From Bacteroidaceae bacterium HV4-6-C5C (GTDB taxonomy: Bacteria; Bacteroidota; Bacteroidia; Bacteroidales; Bacteroidaceae), in contig VOIU01000003.1 of the NCBI GenBank assembly GCA_007896885.1, forward strand, positions 186,001-250,000: a DNA stretch of 64,000 nucleotides. The letters run 5' to 3'. Positions within the stretch are counted from its first letter, which is position 1; every line of letters starts with the position of its first letter. This document shows, one piece after another, positions 17,478 to 28,284 of the stretch. The notes below the pieces were generated by a model. It did not search any database. It worked only from the letters and a program-made list of their open reading frames with translations, and was not told the DNA's origin. Made by a program: the position numbers and the translations under genes.

Positions 17478-18146
17478 ATGGAAACAATGTTTGATACTCT
17501 GCTCCAATTACCTCTTTTTCAAGGGTTAGCTCAAGAGGATTTCACAAATATATTAGCCAAAGTAAAATTACATTTTATACAACATAAACCGGGCGATATT
17601 TTGGTGAAAAAAGGGGATATCTGCCGTCAGTTATTGTTTGTGCTAAAAGGTGAAATTACCACTGTAACTTCCGTAATCAATGGCTCATATTCGTTCACCG
17701 AATATATTCAAGCCCCTTTTCTTATTGAGCCCCAATCGTTATTTGGTATGAATACCAGCTACTTTTCGACATATATTGCCCATACGGAGGTACATACCGT
17801 TGAAATAAGTAAAGCTTTTGTACTTAGTAATTTGTTTAATTATGAAATATTCCGGTTAAATTATATGAATGTGATTAGTAACCGCGTTCAAATTCATGCT
17901 AACCGCTTATGGCTGGATGCTCCTGAAGGTTTGAAAAATCGTATTACCCATTTTATTCTTTCTCATTTAGAACGCCCTTATGGAGAGAAAAAATTGAAAA
18001 CTAAAATGGAGGATATTGCTTTTATTATGAATGAGACCAGAGGTAATGTTTCGAAAGCGTTAAATGAAATGCAGGAGGATGGGCTTATAGAATTGCATCG
18101 TGGCGAGATTGTTATTCCTAAAGCCGAAAACCTGGTTGGTGAATAG
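17478..18146 (+). CDS. Crp/Fnr family transcriptional regulator
   Basis: This 222-residue protein has a cyclic-nucleotide-binding-like beta barrel (about 10-125: [37 protein letters not shown]) and a C-terminal winged helix-turn-helix (about 150-215: [31 protein letters not shown]). No cysteine cluster typical of Fnr is present and the cAMP-contact residues of E. coli CRP are not evident, so the ligand is unknown. It is monocistronic. Confidence 0.9.
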   Translation: METMFDTLLQLPLFQGLAQEDFTNILAKVKLHFIQHKPGDILVKKGDICRQLLFVLKGEITTVTSVINGSYSFTEYIQAPFLIEPQSLFGMNTSYFSTYIAHTEVHTVEISKAFVLSNLFNYEIFRLNYMNVISNRVQIHANRLWLDAPEGLKNRITHFILSHLERPYGEKKLKTKMEDIAFIMNETRGNVSKALNEMQEDGLIELHRGEIVIPKAENLVGE

Positions 18147-18317
18147 CTCTTTTTCTTGAAATCGACTCTTCTGTTTTCCGCGATATTTATCAAGGTACTT
18201 CTGATTATGGTCGGACTTTTGAAAACTTGTGTGCATGATAAATATTTTACATGTGGTGAGGCTTCATCATTCATTCTTCTAAATGATAAGGATTCACTTC
18301 TAACTTGATCTATAATC

Positions 18318-18350
18318 AGTATACGAGTGATCATAGATCATTCGTATACT
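18318..18350. repeat. Inverted repeat (15-bp arms, 3-base loop)
   Basis: AGTATACGAGTGATC (18318-18332) faces GATCATTCGTATACT (18336-18350) with one G-T position and the loop ATA. No T-run follows on either strand, so it is not a standard intrinsic terminator. It could be an operator, an RNA 3' stabiliser for the Crp/Fnr transcript, or a remnant of an element. Confidence 0.6.
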
Positions 18351-18596
18351 TAAGCCTATTCAGTCGTTACCTCATTGTATCCCCTCTTAAAAGATCTTCT
18401 GTACGGATTGATTTGCTGATGCCTAAAATCAATACGTATTCATTGAATAATGGTAAAAATAGTGTTCAAACTATGGATGTCGTGTTGTTGCATCTGCGGG
18501 ATGTATAGATGAATGATTGATGCTTCCAATAATAATTTCGACATTTCTAATAGCTTGTTCTAAAGAGGGGATGGCTTGCCCTTTTCGGGAGTGTAT

Positions 18597-18651
18597 AAAA
18601 AACTTGCATACCCGGTCTATTCTTTGGATCTCAAAATAGAGGGTATGCAAG
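18597..18651 (-). terminator. Intrinsic terminator of guaA
   Basis: On the minus strand CTTGCATACCC pairs with GGGTATGCAAG (plus 18641-18651 and 18603-18613), extended inside by TCTATT/AATAGA. A run of six T (18597-18602) follows. It lies 66 bases past the guaA stop. Confidence 0.78.
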
Positions 18652-18716
18652 ATATCATAAGCAGAAGACTGCTTTTAAGAAATATATTCCGTTTGATTAT
18701 AAGCGACTAAATCGTA

Positions 18717-20240
18717 TTATTCCCATTCAATGGTCGAAGGTGGCTTTGATGAGATATCGTACGTAACGCGGTTTACCCCTTTTACCTTATTAATGATGTC
18801 GTTGGACACTTTGCCCAAAAAATCATAAGGAAGATGAGCCCAATCAGCAGTCATTGCATCGGTGGAGGTCACGGCACGTAAGGCGACAGCACGTTCGTAT
18901 GTACGTTCATCACCCATTACGCCGACAGATTGTACCGGTAGCAAGATTACGCCCGCTTGCCATACTTTATCGTACAATCCCCAATCTCTGAGTCCTTGAA
19001 TAAATATATCGTCGGCATCCTGAAGTATTCGTACTTTTTCGGCAGTGATATCTCCCAAGATGCGAACAGCTAAACCTGGACCCGGGAAAGGATGACGGGT
19101 GATGAGATGTTCCGGCATTTTTAATTCACGGCCTACACGTCTTACTTCATCTTTGAATAATAGGCGCAGAGGTTCGCATAATTTTAAGTTCATCTTTTCG
19201 GGAAGCCCTCCTACATTATGGTGGCTTTTAATCACTGTTCCGGTGATGGAAAGAGATTCAATGCAGTCGGGATAGATTGTGCCTTGGGCAAGCCACTTCA
19301 CATCTTGAATTTTATGTGCTTCTTCATCGAATACATCAATGAAGCCTTTGCCAATAATTTTACGTTTGCTTTCCGGTTCGCTAACTCCCTCCAATTCTTT
19401 GAAGAATTTTGCGCTGGCATCTACACCGATCACATTCAACCCAAGACATTCGTAGTCGTGCATTACGTTCTTGAATTCATTCTTACGTAACATTCCATGA
19501 TCGACAAATATGCAAGTCAGGTTTTTACCGATCGCCCTATTTAACAGTACAGCCGCAACCGAAGAGTCCACACCTCCACTTAATCCTAAAACAACTTTGT
19601 CATTGCCCAACTGTTCTTTCAATTCGGCTACGGTAGTTTCTATGAAGGAAGCGGCACTCCAATCTTGTTTACATCCGCAAATGTCTACCACAAAGTTTTT
19701 AAGCATTTGAGTTCCATCTTCGGTATGAAATACTTCCGGATGAAATTGTACACCCCATATTTTTTGGTTTTCAACTTGATATGCAGCTATCTCCACTTTG
19801 TCGGTAGAGGCTATTTTCTTGAATTCTTGCGGGATTACAGTTATTGTGTCACCGTGACTCATCCAGACCTGAGTATGTTCTTTCACTCCTTTGAATAAAG
19901 GATTATTTTGTTCCACCCAGTCCAAGTGTGCACGTCCATACTCGCGACTTCCGGCCGGCTCTACTTTCCCGTTGTTTAAATAAGCTATGAATTGAGCTCC
20001 GTAGCATATTCCCAAAATCGGATACTTGTTGCTGATCTGATTTAGGTCTATTTTAAATGCATTTTTATCATACACAGAAAATGGACTACCTGATAAAATA
20101 ACACCCTTTACAGTAGGGTCATTTTCAGGCATCTTGTTGTAAGGGACTATTTCGCAATAAGTGCTTAATTCTCTCACTCTTCTGCCAATGAGTTGAGTGG
20201 TTTGTGAACCAAAATCAAGAATAATAATCTTTTCTTGCAT
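18717..20240 (-). CDS. guaA: GMP synthase (glutamine-hydrolysing)
   Basis: This 507-residue enzyme converts XMP to GMP. The N-terminal class I glutamine amidotransferase domain (about 1-190) carries the nucleophile in ILGICYGAQ and the His/Glu in [11 protein letters not shown]. The ATP-pyrophosphatase domain has the P-loop [13 protein letters not shown]. The C-terminal dimerisation domain ends [16 protein letters not shown], as in the family. It is monocistronic with a minus-strand -7 box 33 bases upstream and a strong terminator. Confidence 0.97.
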   Translation of the reverse strand: MQEKIIILDFGSQTTQLIGRRVRELSTYCEIVPYNKMPENDPTVKGVILSGSPFSVYDKNAFKIDLNQISNKYPILGICYGAQFIAYLNNGKVEPAGSREYGRAHLDWVEQNNPLFKGVKEHTQVWMSHGDTITVIPQEFKKIASTDKVEIAAYQVENQKIWGVQFHPEVFHTEDGTQMLKNFVVDICGCKQDWSAASFIETTVAELKEQLGNDKVVLGLSGGVDSSVAAVLLNRAIGKNLTCIFVDHGMLRKNEFKNVMHDYECLGLNVIGVDASAKFFKELEGVSEPESKRKIIGKGFIDVFDEEAHKIQDVKWLAQGTIYPDCIESLSITGTVIKSHHNVGGLPEKMNLKLCEPLRLLFKDEVRRVGRELKMPEHLITRHPFPGPGLAVRILGDITAEKVRILQDADDIFIQGLRDWGLYDKVWQAGVILLPVQSVGVMGDERTYERAVALRAVTSTDAMTADWAHLPYDFLGKVSNDIINKVKGVNRVTYDISSKPPSTIEWE

Positions 20241-20272
20241 ACAGCTGTATAGAGTTTAATGTAAATGATTTG

Positions 20273-20280
20273 CAAAGGTA
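20273..20280 (-). promoter_or_regulatory. -7 promoter box TACCTTTG of guaA
   Basis: CAAAGGTA on the plus strand reads TACCTTTG on the minus strand, about 33 bases before the guaA ATG. Confidence 0.6.
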
Positions 20281-20337
20281 CAAAAATCCCGAGAAATAAC
20301 TAGAAAATAAGAATTCCCGTGATTGTTTCTTATTTAT

Positions 20338-20377
20338 GAAAAACCTCACATTTAGGTAGGAAACCTGAAATATGAGG
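20338..20377 (-). terminator. Intrinsic terminator of mscL
   Basis: On the minus strand CCTCATATTTCAGGT pairs with ACCTAAATGTGAGG (14 pairs, one bulge) followed by five T. It lies about 35 bases past the mscL stop. Confidence 0.8.
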
Positions 20378-20409
20378 CTGTATTTATGTGACACTTTAAC
20401 GTGAAACTG

Positions 20410-20850
20410 CTATTCGCTTTGTTTCTTTAATAGATCGCGAATCTCCGTTAACAGTACTTCCTCTTTTGTTGGGGTAGGAGGTGCTTGTGGTTCAACATCT
20501 GCCTTTTCCTCTTTCTTAGTTGTCAATCTGATTATCAGTTTGATAAATAAAAAGATAGAAAAAGCGATGATTAAAAAATCGAAAGTTGCTTGGAGAAAAT
20601 TCCCATAATTAAGGGTTACAGCAGCAATCTCTTTCCCATTCACGATTTCTGCCGGCTTCATGACCCATTTTAAATCCGTAAAGTTTACTCCACCAACCAG
20701 AAGTCCTATTGGCGGCATAATCACATCAGCCACAATGGAAGATACTATTTTACCGAATGCGCCACCAATAATTACACCGACAGCCATGTCTATTACATTG
20801 CCTTTCATGGCAAAAGCTTTGAATTCTTGCAAAAAGGCACTTTTTCCCAT
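20410..20850 (-). CDS. mscL: Large-conductance mechanosensitive channel MscL
   Basis: This 146-residue protein opens on membrane tension to release solutes on osmotic downshock. The first helix [30 protein letters not shown] with the glycine-rich pore pattern is diagnostic. The second helix ([22 protein letters not shown]) and the cytoplasmic C-terminal helix ([14 protein letters not shown]) follow. The length is normal for the family. It is divergent from gapA, with the two promoters' -7 boxes only 12 bases apart. Confidence 0.96.
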   Translation of the reverse strand: MGKSAFLQEFKAFAMKGNVIDMAVGVIIGGAFGKIVSSIVADVIMPPIGLLVGGVNFTDLKWVMKPAEIVNGKEIAAVTLNYGNFLQATFDFLIIAFSIFLFIKLIIRLTTKKEEKADVEPQAPPTPTKEEVLLTEIRDLLKKQSE

Positions 20851-20881
20851 CTTTAATCTTATTTAATTGCTGTTAGAGATG

Positions 20882-20909
20882 CAAATATAAAAACATTTTC
20901 TTACTTTTG
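20882..20909. promoter_or_regulatory. Back-to-back -7 boxes of mscL and gapA
   Basis: CAAATATA at 20882-20889 is TATATTTG on the minus strand (mscL), and TACTTTTG at 20902-20909 is the plus-strand box (gapA). The 12-base gap means the two core promoters overlap, so RNA polymerase can hardly occupy both at once. Confidence 0.6.
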
Positions 20910-20974
20910 CAGCGCTTAAAAAAAATAAAAGCATTGTCTTAGAGAGATATTTGACAAATATTATAAACCTTTAA

Positions 20975-21997
<1,023 letters not shown>

Positions 21998-22014
21998 TCA
22001 ACAATTATAGATAA

Positions 22015-22048
22015 TAAAAAAGGATGATCATTGATCATCCTTTTTTTA
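22015..22048. terminator. Bidirectional terminator between gapA and the MarC gene
   Basis: GGATGATC and GATCATCC (22022-22040) form an 8-bp stem with a 3-base loop, flanked by A6 upstream and T7 downstream. It can therefore stop transcripts from both convergent genes. Confidence 0.88.
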
Positions 22049-22062
22049 TGCTTGTTTATTAC

Positions 22063-22656
22063 TTAATGCACGGCTTCGATCAGAAGTGTTACATTAGCCA
22101 TAAATAACCTTACGGAGATGGCAAGAAGAATGATTCCAAAGAATTTCCGTATAATATAAATGCCTCCTTTTCCTAATAAACGTTCTACACGTCCAGTCAT
22201 TCTCACCACGATGTAAACCCAAACCATGTTGAGGATGAGCGCTATAATTATGTTGATGCTGGCGTACTCTGCGCGTAGCGATAGTAATGTGGTAAAAGCG
22301 CCTGCGCCTGCCAGAAGGGGAAAGACCAATGGAACCAGAGTCGCTTCTTTGATAGGACCGGTGTTTTTAAAGATTTCTACGTCCAAGAGCATTTCCAAAG
22401 ACATAAGAAAAATTACTAGTGAACCGGCAACAGCAAATGATTCAATATCGACATGGAATAGTTTCAGCATCATGTCCCCTGCATAAAAGAAACCTATCAT
22501 CAAGGCAAAGGAAATGAGAGTTGCTTTCATCGCGTTAACATCTTTCCCTTTTTCTTTCAAGTTTATAATAATAGGTATTGAACCGATGATATCAATAACT
22601 GCAAACAATACAATGAACGCACTTATCATTTGCTGAAGATTAAAATCTGTGAACAT
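22063..22656 (-). CDS. MarC family integral membrane protein
   Basis: This 197-residue protein has six predicted helices of the MarC/UPF0056 type. It begins LQQMISAFIVLFAVIDIIGSIPIII; VPLVFPLLAGAGAFTTLLSLR is the family motif before the fourth helix. The function of MarC proteins is unresolved; an old link to antibiotic resistance in E. coli was not upheld. The frame runs 18 codons further upstream, but the -7 box at 22676-22683 lies within that stretch, so the ATG at 22656 is the start. Confidence 0.9.
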   Translation of the reverse strand: MFTDFNLQQMISAFIVLFAVIDIIGSIPIIINLKEKGKDVNAMKATLISFALMIGFFYAGDMMLKLFHVDIESFAVAGSLVIFLMSLEMLLDVEIFKNTGPIKEATLVPLVFPLLAGAGAFTTLLSLRAEYASINIIIALILNMVWVYIVVRMTGRVERLLGKGGIYIIRKFFGIILLAISVRLFMANVTLLIEAVH

Positions 22657-22675
22657 CTTTCCCTCCTTTTTTTTG

Positions 22676-22683
22676 CAAAGATA
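22676..22683 (-). promoter_or_regulatory. -7 promoter box TATCTTTG of the MarC gene
   Basis: CAAAGATA on the plus strand, 20 bases before the ATG at 22656. It rules out the longer reading frame as the translated product. Confidence 0.62.
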
Positions 22684-22962
22684 GCATTTGGATTCCATAT
22701 TTTTTAGCATTTCATCGTTTTATACTATTAGTGTTTGTGGTTATAAAATGAATATTTATTTAATAACAATGACGGAATGTCGCCGATAAGTGGGAATAAC
22801 AGCTTAAGTGTTTGTTGTTATTGGTAAGATGGAGCATTTAGAAAGAAAGTGGATTATTCTTGCTTATCCGAAGAAGTTGTTATTATCCATTACTTCACTT
22901 GCATATAATTCTTATGTTAATCTCTTTTTTGTACCTTTGCCTGTCTAAAATAAAACTTGCTG
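22684..22962. other. Divergent intergenic region with the topB promoter
   Basis: This is the spacer between the MarC and topoisomerase genes. TACCTTTG at 22932-22939 is the plus-strand -7 box, 24 bases before the ATG at 22963. Nothing else was recognised. Confidence 0.55.
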
Positions 22963-25176
22963 ATGATTGTTTGCATTGCTGAAAAGCCTTCCGTGGCACG
23001 TGATATAGCCGAAGTTTTAGGTGCTAAAGTAAAGAAAGACGGGTATATTGAAGGGAACGGGTATCAAGTGACCTGGACATTCGGGCATCTGTGTACACTG
23101 AAAGAACCTCAAGAATATACTCCTCTGTGGAAATCGTGGAGCTTGAGTAGCTTGCCCATGATTCCTCCACGCTTTGGGATAAAGCTTATCAGTAATCCGA
23201 CTTATGAAAAACAGTTTCGGGTTATAGAGTATCTCATGCAACATGCCGATGAAATCATAAACTGTGGTGATGCCGGTCAGGAAGGAGAGTTAATTCAGCG
23301 CTGGGTTATGCAAAAGACCGGTGCACGATGTCCTGTAAAGCGGTTATGGATATCCTCCTTGACGGAAGAAGCTATTCGTGAAGGCTTTGCCAAACTAAAA
23401 GATCAACAAGAATTTCAATCACTGTATGAAGCCGGGTTAAGTCGCGCTATTGGTGACTGGCTATTGGGAATGAATGCCACTCGTCTTTACACTATGAAAT
23501 ATGGGCAAAACAGGCAAGTGCTGTCCATAGGTAGGGTGCAGACTCCCACACTGGCTCTTATCGTTAACCGTCAGTTGGATATTGAAAATTTCACTCCCAA
23601 GCAATACTGGGAGTTGAAGACCGTATATAGAGATACCACTTTCTCCGCTCTGATCAAGAAGAGTGAAGAAGAATTGGTGTTGGAGGAAGAAACTAAAAAA
23701 ACGATAAATGCGGATACCGTTCAAAAAAACATTGATAATCCAGGAATAGATCCGATAGAGAACAGGGAACAGGGCGAAGCATTGGTTGAATTGATAAAAG
23801 ATGCTCTGTTTACTATCACACGTGTCGTGAAGAAGGAAGGTAAAGAATATGCTCCCCGTCTATTTGATTTAACATCATTGCAGGTTGAGTGCAATAAGAA
23901 GTTTGCTTATTCTGCAGATGATACGTTAAAGACTATACAGTCATTATATGAAAAGAAGGTCACCACGTATCCGCGTGTAGATACAACTTTTTTAAGTGAA
24001 GACATTTACCCCAAATGCCCTACGATACTGAAAGGCTTACGCGAATATGAAACATTAACTGCACCTCTTTCAGGTATTCCTTTGCCAAAGTCGAAAAAGG
24101 TGTTCGATAATTCAAAAGTCACCGATCACCATGCTATAATTCCTACAGGGCAGTCCTCTCAAAATCTAACGGATATGGAACGGCGGGTATTTGATCTTGT
24201 GGCACGCCGCTTTATTGCGGTGTTCTATCCCGATTGTAAAGTCGCTACAACTACAGTGCTGGGGGATGTTGAAAATATAAGTTTTAAGGCGACAGGAAAG
24301 CAAATCCTTAGTCCCGGATGGCGTGTGGTGTTTGGTGCTGTGGCGGATAAAGATGAAAAAGAAGAAGGAAGTGATGAAAATGTACTTCCTGCTTTCATAA
24401 AAGGTGAGTCTGGTCCTCACATTCCGGAATTGTTTGAGAAATGGACACAACCACCCCGCCCTTATACCGAAGCCACTTTGCTTCGTGCTATGGAGACTGC
24501 CGGAAAGTTGGTGGATAATGACGAACTACGGGATGCTTTGAAAGAAAATGGAATAGGGCGTCCGTCTACACGCGCTGCAATTATCGAGACTTTATTTAAG
24601 CGAAACTATATCCGTAAGGAAAAGAAAAATCTAATAGCTACTCCTACGGGAGTGGAATTAATCCAGATGATTCATGAGGAACTCTTGAAATCAGCGGAAC
24701 TGACCGGCTTATGGGAAAAGAAGCTGCGTGAGATAGAAAAAAGGACTTATGATGCTTCACGTTTTTTGGAAGAGCTAAAACAGATGGTCACTGAAATTGT
24801 GACCAGCGTTCTCTCGGATAATACCAATCGTCGTATCACGATTATATCTCCTGTTGATGCGGAAGAGAAAAGCAAGTCTTCAAAACGTGATAAGGCTTCG
24901 AATGATAAAGATGGTGTTGCTACAAAGGTTAAGAGGACACCCCGCTCTCGTAAAAAAGTAGACACTTCTGCTGCTGTGAACACAGAAGCTTCTAAAGAAG
25001 TAGCTGCAAAGCTTGAATTGACTGTACCTGTCAATCCTGCGATTGATGCACAATCTTTAGTCGGTCAGCCTTGTCCTTTGTGCGGTAAAGGGGTAATTAT
25101 TAAAGGAAAAACAGCCTATGGTTGTTCTGAATGGCGTAATGGCTGTACTTTCCGTGAGCCTTTTGAAACAGTCTAA
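22963..25176 (+). CDS. topB: DNA topoisomerase III (type IA)
   Basis: This 738-codon type IA topoisomerase relaxes and decatenates DNA. The Toprim start is MIVCIAEKPSVARDIAEVLG, followed by NCGDAGQEGELIQRW (acidic metal site) and the archetypal topoisomerase core. The active-site Tyr is in KKVTTYPRVDTTFLSEDIY. The region GIGRPSTRAAIIETLFKRNYI is conserved. A Lys/Ser-rich linker (about 640-690) leads to a C-terminal zinc finger (CPLCGKGVIIKGKTAYGC). The frame can be read from a TTG two codons earlier, but the ATG at 22963 is the natural start. It converges with a Nudix gene, overlapping it by 4 bases. Confidence 0.93.
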   Translation: MIVCIAEKPSVARDIAEVLGAKVKKDGYIEGNGYQVTWTFGHLCTLKEPQEYTPLWKSWSLSSLPMIPPRFGIKLISNPTYEKQFRVIEYLMQHADEIINCGDAGQEGELIQRWVMQKTGARCPVKRLWISSLTEEAIREGFAKLKDQQEFQSLYEAGLSRAIGDWLLGMNATRLYTMKYGQNRQVLSIGRVQTPTLALIVNRQLDIENFTPKQYWELKTVYRDTTFSALIKKSEEELVLEEETKKTINADTVQKNIDNPGIDPIENREQGEALVELIKDALFTITRVVKKEGKEYAPRLFDLTSLQVECNKKFAYSADDTLKTIQSLYEKKVTTYPRVDTTFLSEDIYPKCPTILKGLREYETLTAPLSGIPLPKSKKVFDNSKVTDHHAIIPTGQSSQNLTDMERRVFDLVARRFIAVFYPDCKVATTTVLGDVENISFKATGKQILSPGWRVVFGAVADKDEKEEGSDENVLPAFIKGESGPHIPELFEKWTQPPRPYTEATLLRAMETAGKLVDNDELRDALKENGIGRPSTRAAIIETLFKRNYIRKEKKNLIATPTGVELIQMIHEELLKSAELTGLWEKKLREIEKRTYDASRFLEELKQMVTEIVTSVLSDNTNRRITIISPVDAEEKSKSSKRDKASNDKDGVATKVKRTPRSRKKVDTSAAVNTEASKEVAAKLELTVPVNPAIDAQSLVGQPCPLCGKGVIIKGKTAYGCSEWRNGCTFREPFETV

Positions 25177-25730
25177 AAAAGTTTATTCTCGGCGATATAT
25201 TTCCAAAGAGGAGCTGCCATTAGTGCTTGCTTTATTGCATCTCCTTGCAATAAATCCTTTACTTGTTGAAGGGTTAATAAGTGTACGGATAAGTCTTCTG
25301 TTGCTTCCAAATGCTGATCTGATAGTCTTTCCACATCTGTGGCAATGAAGCAATGTGTGAGATTGGTGTGAGTGCTGGGGTTGGGGGAGAGTACCATATA
25401 TTCTTTCCATGTCCCGTTTCCGTAACCCGTTTCTTCAAGTAACTCCCGCTGTGCTGAAATTAGTGGTGAGGCATCTTCTTTCTCGCATACTCCGGCGCAT
25501 AGTTCATAAGATACTTCTTGTATCCCGTGTCTGTATTGACGGATAAAAACAAAATGACCTTCGCGTGTGATGGCTATTACATTGACCCATTCCGGATATT
25601 CCAATATATAGTATGCCGGAATATGATTGCCATTGGGTAATATTACATGATCTTTGCGAACGGTAAGCCAAGGTTCATTATGTAGATATTCACTGGAAAT
25701 GACTTTCCACTTTTCATTTTTTTCTTCCAT
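25173..25730 (-). CDS. Nudix hydrolase, ADP-ribose pyrophosphatase-like
   Basis: This 185-residue protein has a Nudix box RELLEETGYGNG and the upstream ELCAGVCEKED. Its overall layout (VAIT-REGHFVFIRQYRHGIQEVSYELCAG) is like ADP-ribose/NDP-sugar pyrophosphatases. The box is slightly off consensus: one extra residue stands between the Gly and REL, and the usual early Glu is not at its position. It is the last gene of a minus-strand run after anmK, with a 27-base gap. Substrate is inferred from overall resemblance only. Confidence 0.85.
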   Translation of the reverse strand: MEEKNEKWKVISSEYLHNEPWLTVRKDHVILPNGNHIPAYYILEYPEWVNVIAITREGHFVFIRQYRHGIQEVSYELCAGVCEKEDASPLISAQRELLEETGYGNGTWKEYMVLSPNPSTHTNLTHCFIATDVERLSDQHLEATEDLSVHLLTLQQVKDLLQGDAIKQALMAAPLWKYIAENKLF

Positions 25731-25757
25731 ATCGCTGACAATTGCTGTGCAAACGTT

Positions 25758-26837
25758 TTATATTTTAAATAGCATTCCGCCTATATTATCGATAGGAGAA
25801 CCCGTCACAGAACTCAAGCAGCTTGGCTCTCCTGCCATATATAGTGCACCCAGAAAAGCAAAGATAAGTGCCTCTTTATACTCAATAATTTGTTTATCGG
25901 GTATCACTATCCGGCATGGAGATAAGTTCTCTATCCGTTTCACTAAGAATTTATTGAAAGCACCTCCTCCTGTTATGAGCATCTTGCTTTCGCCGTTCTT
26001 CGTCGGATTGGCAATAATGACTTGTGCTATTTGGTAGGCTGCATGTTCGTAAAAAGTCCTTAGCATATCCTCCAGACTCAAACCGTGTCTTTCCAATAAA
26101 GGATATACCTGGGTTTCCACCCATTCTCGTCCGAGAGACTTGGGTCCTTCTTGGTTATAATAATCCATGCCATTGAGTTCATCCAATAGAGCTTGGCAGA
26201 CTTCACCTTTACTTGCTATTATTCCGTCACGATCAAACTCCAGACCTATAAGTCGGCAGTAGTGATTTATCACGTAATTTACCGGACTGATATCGAATGC
26301 GATGCGATGATTATTCTTCTCGAACGAAATATTTGAGAATCCCCCGATGTTGAGACAATAGTCATAATCACTGAAGAGTAATCGGTCGCCTATTGGAACA
26401 AGTGGTGCTCCTTGTCCACCTAACATAATATCCAACCGACGAAAATCGGAAACAGTCGGTATGCGTGTTTCTGCTGCAATAGCGGCACCATCTCCAATTT
26501 GAAACATCACTTTCTTCTGTGGCTCGTGGAAGATGGTATGCCCGTGGGAAGCTATAATATCAGGATGCACTTTGTATTGATGGATAAATTCATTTACACG
26601 TTCACCAAGGTGCTTGCCGTATGAGCTATGCAAGGTGATGAAATCTAATGCATTCATCCGTTGTGCCTCTGTACCGAGATTTTGTTTTAGCTCATCCGGA
26701 TACTCATAACCCTTTGCGCAATCTATCGCGAAAGTCCATTTACCTTTTTCAAAATGAAAGGTTGAACAACAAACATCCAATCCATCTAATGAAGTGCCGG
26801 ACATTAACCCGATTACCTGTATATGAAAGTCTTTCAT
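25758..26837 (-). CDS. anmK: Anhydro-N-acetylmuramic acid kinase
   Basis: This 359-residue kinase phosphorylates and opens 1,6-anhydro-MurNAc during recycling of peptidoglycan. It shows GLMSGTSLDGLDV at the N-terminus, SHGHTIFHEP, QIGDGAAIAAET, DFRRLDIMLGGQGAPLVPIGD, LNIGGFSNISF and GGGAFNKFLV. The family assignment is secure. It lies between an M20 peptidase gene (88-base gap) and the Nudix gene; a shared operon is plausible. Confidence 0.95.
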   Translation of the reverse strand: MKDFHIQVIGLMSGTSLDGLDVCCSTFHFEKGKWTFAIDCAKGYEYPDELKQNLGTEAQRMNALDFITLHSSYGKHLGERVNEFIHQYKVHPDIIASHGHTIFHEPQKKVMFQIGDGAAIAAETRIPTVSDFRRLDIMLGGQGAPLVPIGDRLLFSDYDYCLNIGGFSNISFEKNNHRIAFDISPVNYVINHYCRLIGLEFDRDGIIASKGEVCQALLDELNGMDYYNQEGPKSLGREWVETQVYPLLERHGLSLEDMLRTFYEHAAYQIAQVIIANPTKNGESKMLITGGGAFNKFLVKRIENLSPCRIVIPDKQIIEYKEALIFAFLGALYMAGEPSCLSSVTGSPIDNIGGMLFKI

Positions 26838-26925
26838 TCTATTTAGCCTTTTTAATGTTAACTTCTACTTATAATCTGAGGAAATATGCCTATATCATGA
26901 GGACGATCCCGTTGGAAGAAGTAGG

Positions 26926-28284
26926 CTATTTATAGTTTATATGGAACTCTACGACAGCTTCAATCCCTTTTCTGAATAGATCAAGCGGAAAGTTCTCATT
27001 GGGTGAATGAATGGCATTCGATTCCAATCCGAATCCCATGAGTATGGTCTTTATACCCAATACTTTCTCAAAGGTAGAAATGATGGGTATGCTTCCTCCA
27101 CGGCGTACTGCCAGAGGTTTTTTGCCGAAAGCTTTCTCAAAGCCTTTTTCTGCAGCTTGATAAGCCGGTAAGCTGATAGGGCAGACATACCCTTGCCCAC
27201 CATGCATCGGAGTCACCTTGACTTGTATGGATCTCGGAGCAATGCGCTCAATATAATCTATGAATAATTGCGAAATCTTATGATGATCCTGATTTGGAAC
27301 TAAGCGGCAAGAGACTTTTGCTGTAGCTTTAGAAGGTAATACCGTTTTAGAGCCTTCACCGGTGTATCCACCCCAAATACCACAAACATCAAAAGAAGGA
27401 CGACAACTGTTCCTCTCAAGCGTACTATATCCCTTCTCGCCAAACAATTCTTTGACTCCTATGGCAGATTTATATTTCTCTTCATTAAAAGGAATAGAGG
27501 CAATCATTTCACGCTCGGCATGGGGTACATCTTCTACGTCATCATAAAATCCCGGTATTGTAATCCGCCCATCAGCATCGGTGACACGTGCAATCAGTTG
27601 GCATAGCATGTTGACAGGGTTGGCTACGGCACCACCAAAATGTCCGGAGTGTAAGTCACGATTTGGACCTGTCACTTCAATTTCCCAATATGCCAATCCA
27701 CGTAATCCGGTGGTTAATGAAGGCAGATCTGCTCCCAACATACTTGTATCAGATACTAAAATAATGTCAGCTTTAAGCAGTTCCTTATGATCTTCGCAAA
27801 AAGCCTCTAAACTGGGAGACCCTATTTCTTCTTCTCCTTCAAAAATGAACTTAATATTATTCTTCAGTAATCCCTTTTTCACCAGATATTCGAAAGCTTT
27901 GACCTGAATGAAAGATTGTCCTTTATCATCATCGGCACCGCGTGCCCAAATATGTCCGTCTCGAACTTCCGGTTCGAAGGGCTCATTCTTCCAAAGTTCC
28001 AACGGTTCCGCCGGCATTACATCGTAATGGGCGTAGACAAGTATTGTCTTGGCGGTAGGGTCGATAGTTTTTTGTGCAAATACAATCGGATTTCCTTTTG
28101 ATGGCATCACAATGGCTTCGTCTGCACCTGCATCAAGTAATAATTGTGTCCAACGTTCGGCACAAGCTAGCATGTCGTCATGGTGTTCCGGTTTGGCACT
28201 GATACTGGGTATTCGGATCAAACTGAATAAATCTTCCAGCATCTCTTGTTCATTTTCTATAATATATTGCTTGATATCACTCAT
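26926..28284 (-). CDS. M20 family metallo-dipeptidase
   Basis: This 452-residue cytosolic di-zinc peptidase of the M20/CNDP-like group has zinc and catalytic motifs VYAHYDVMPAEP, WARGADDDKGQSF, EGEEEIGSPSLEAF and SDTSMLG. A dimerisation domain with LRGLAYWEIEVTGPNRDLHSG follows, then late RRGGSIPI and LGFGLESNAIHSPNE. It probably cleaves dipeptides. It lies in a minus-strand run aroC, this gene, anmK, Nudix; the 173-base gap to aroC suggests a separate promoter that I could not identify. Confidence 0.9.
   Translation of the reverse strand: MSDIKQYIIENEQEMLEDLFSLIRIPSISAKPEHHDDMLACAERWTQLLLDAGADEAIVMPSKGNPIVFAQKTIDPTAKTILVYAHYDVMPAEPLELWKNEPFEPEVRDGHIWARGADDDKGQSFIQVKAFEYLVKKGLLKNNIKFIFEGEEEIGSPSLEAFCEDHKELLKADIILVSDTSMLGADLPSLTTGLRGLAYWEIEVTGPNRDLHSGHFGGAVANPVNMLCQLIARVTDADGRITIPGFYDDVEDVPHAEREMIASIPFNEEKYKSAIGVKELFGEKGYSTLERNSCRPSFDVCGIWGGYTGEGSKTVLPSKATAKVSCRLVPNQDHHKISQLFIDYIERIAPRSIQVKVTPMHGGQGYVCPISLPAYQAAEKGFEKAFGKKPLAVRRGGSIPIISTFEKVLGIKTILMGFGLESNAIHSPNENFPLDLFRKGIEAVVEFHINYK

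Larger units (their letters stand above)
18147..18716. other. Noncoding convergent region with palindromes
   Basis: These 570 bases lie between the convergent Crp/Fnr gene and guaA. There is a 33-base near-perfect palindrome at 18318-18350 and the guaA terminator at 18597-18651. A 67-codon frame (18305-18508) starts just before the palindrome, reads through it and has no protein-like features; it is not called. Confidence 0.55.

Noticed and set aside
18305..18508. 67-codon plus-strand frame in the crp-guaA spacer
   Set aside because: It begins just before the 33-base palindrome at 18318-18350 and reads straight through it, and it has no recognisable motif or hydrophobic pattern.
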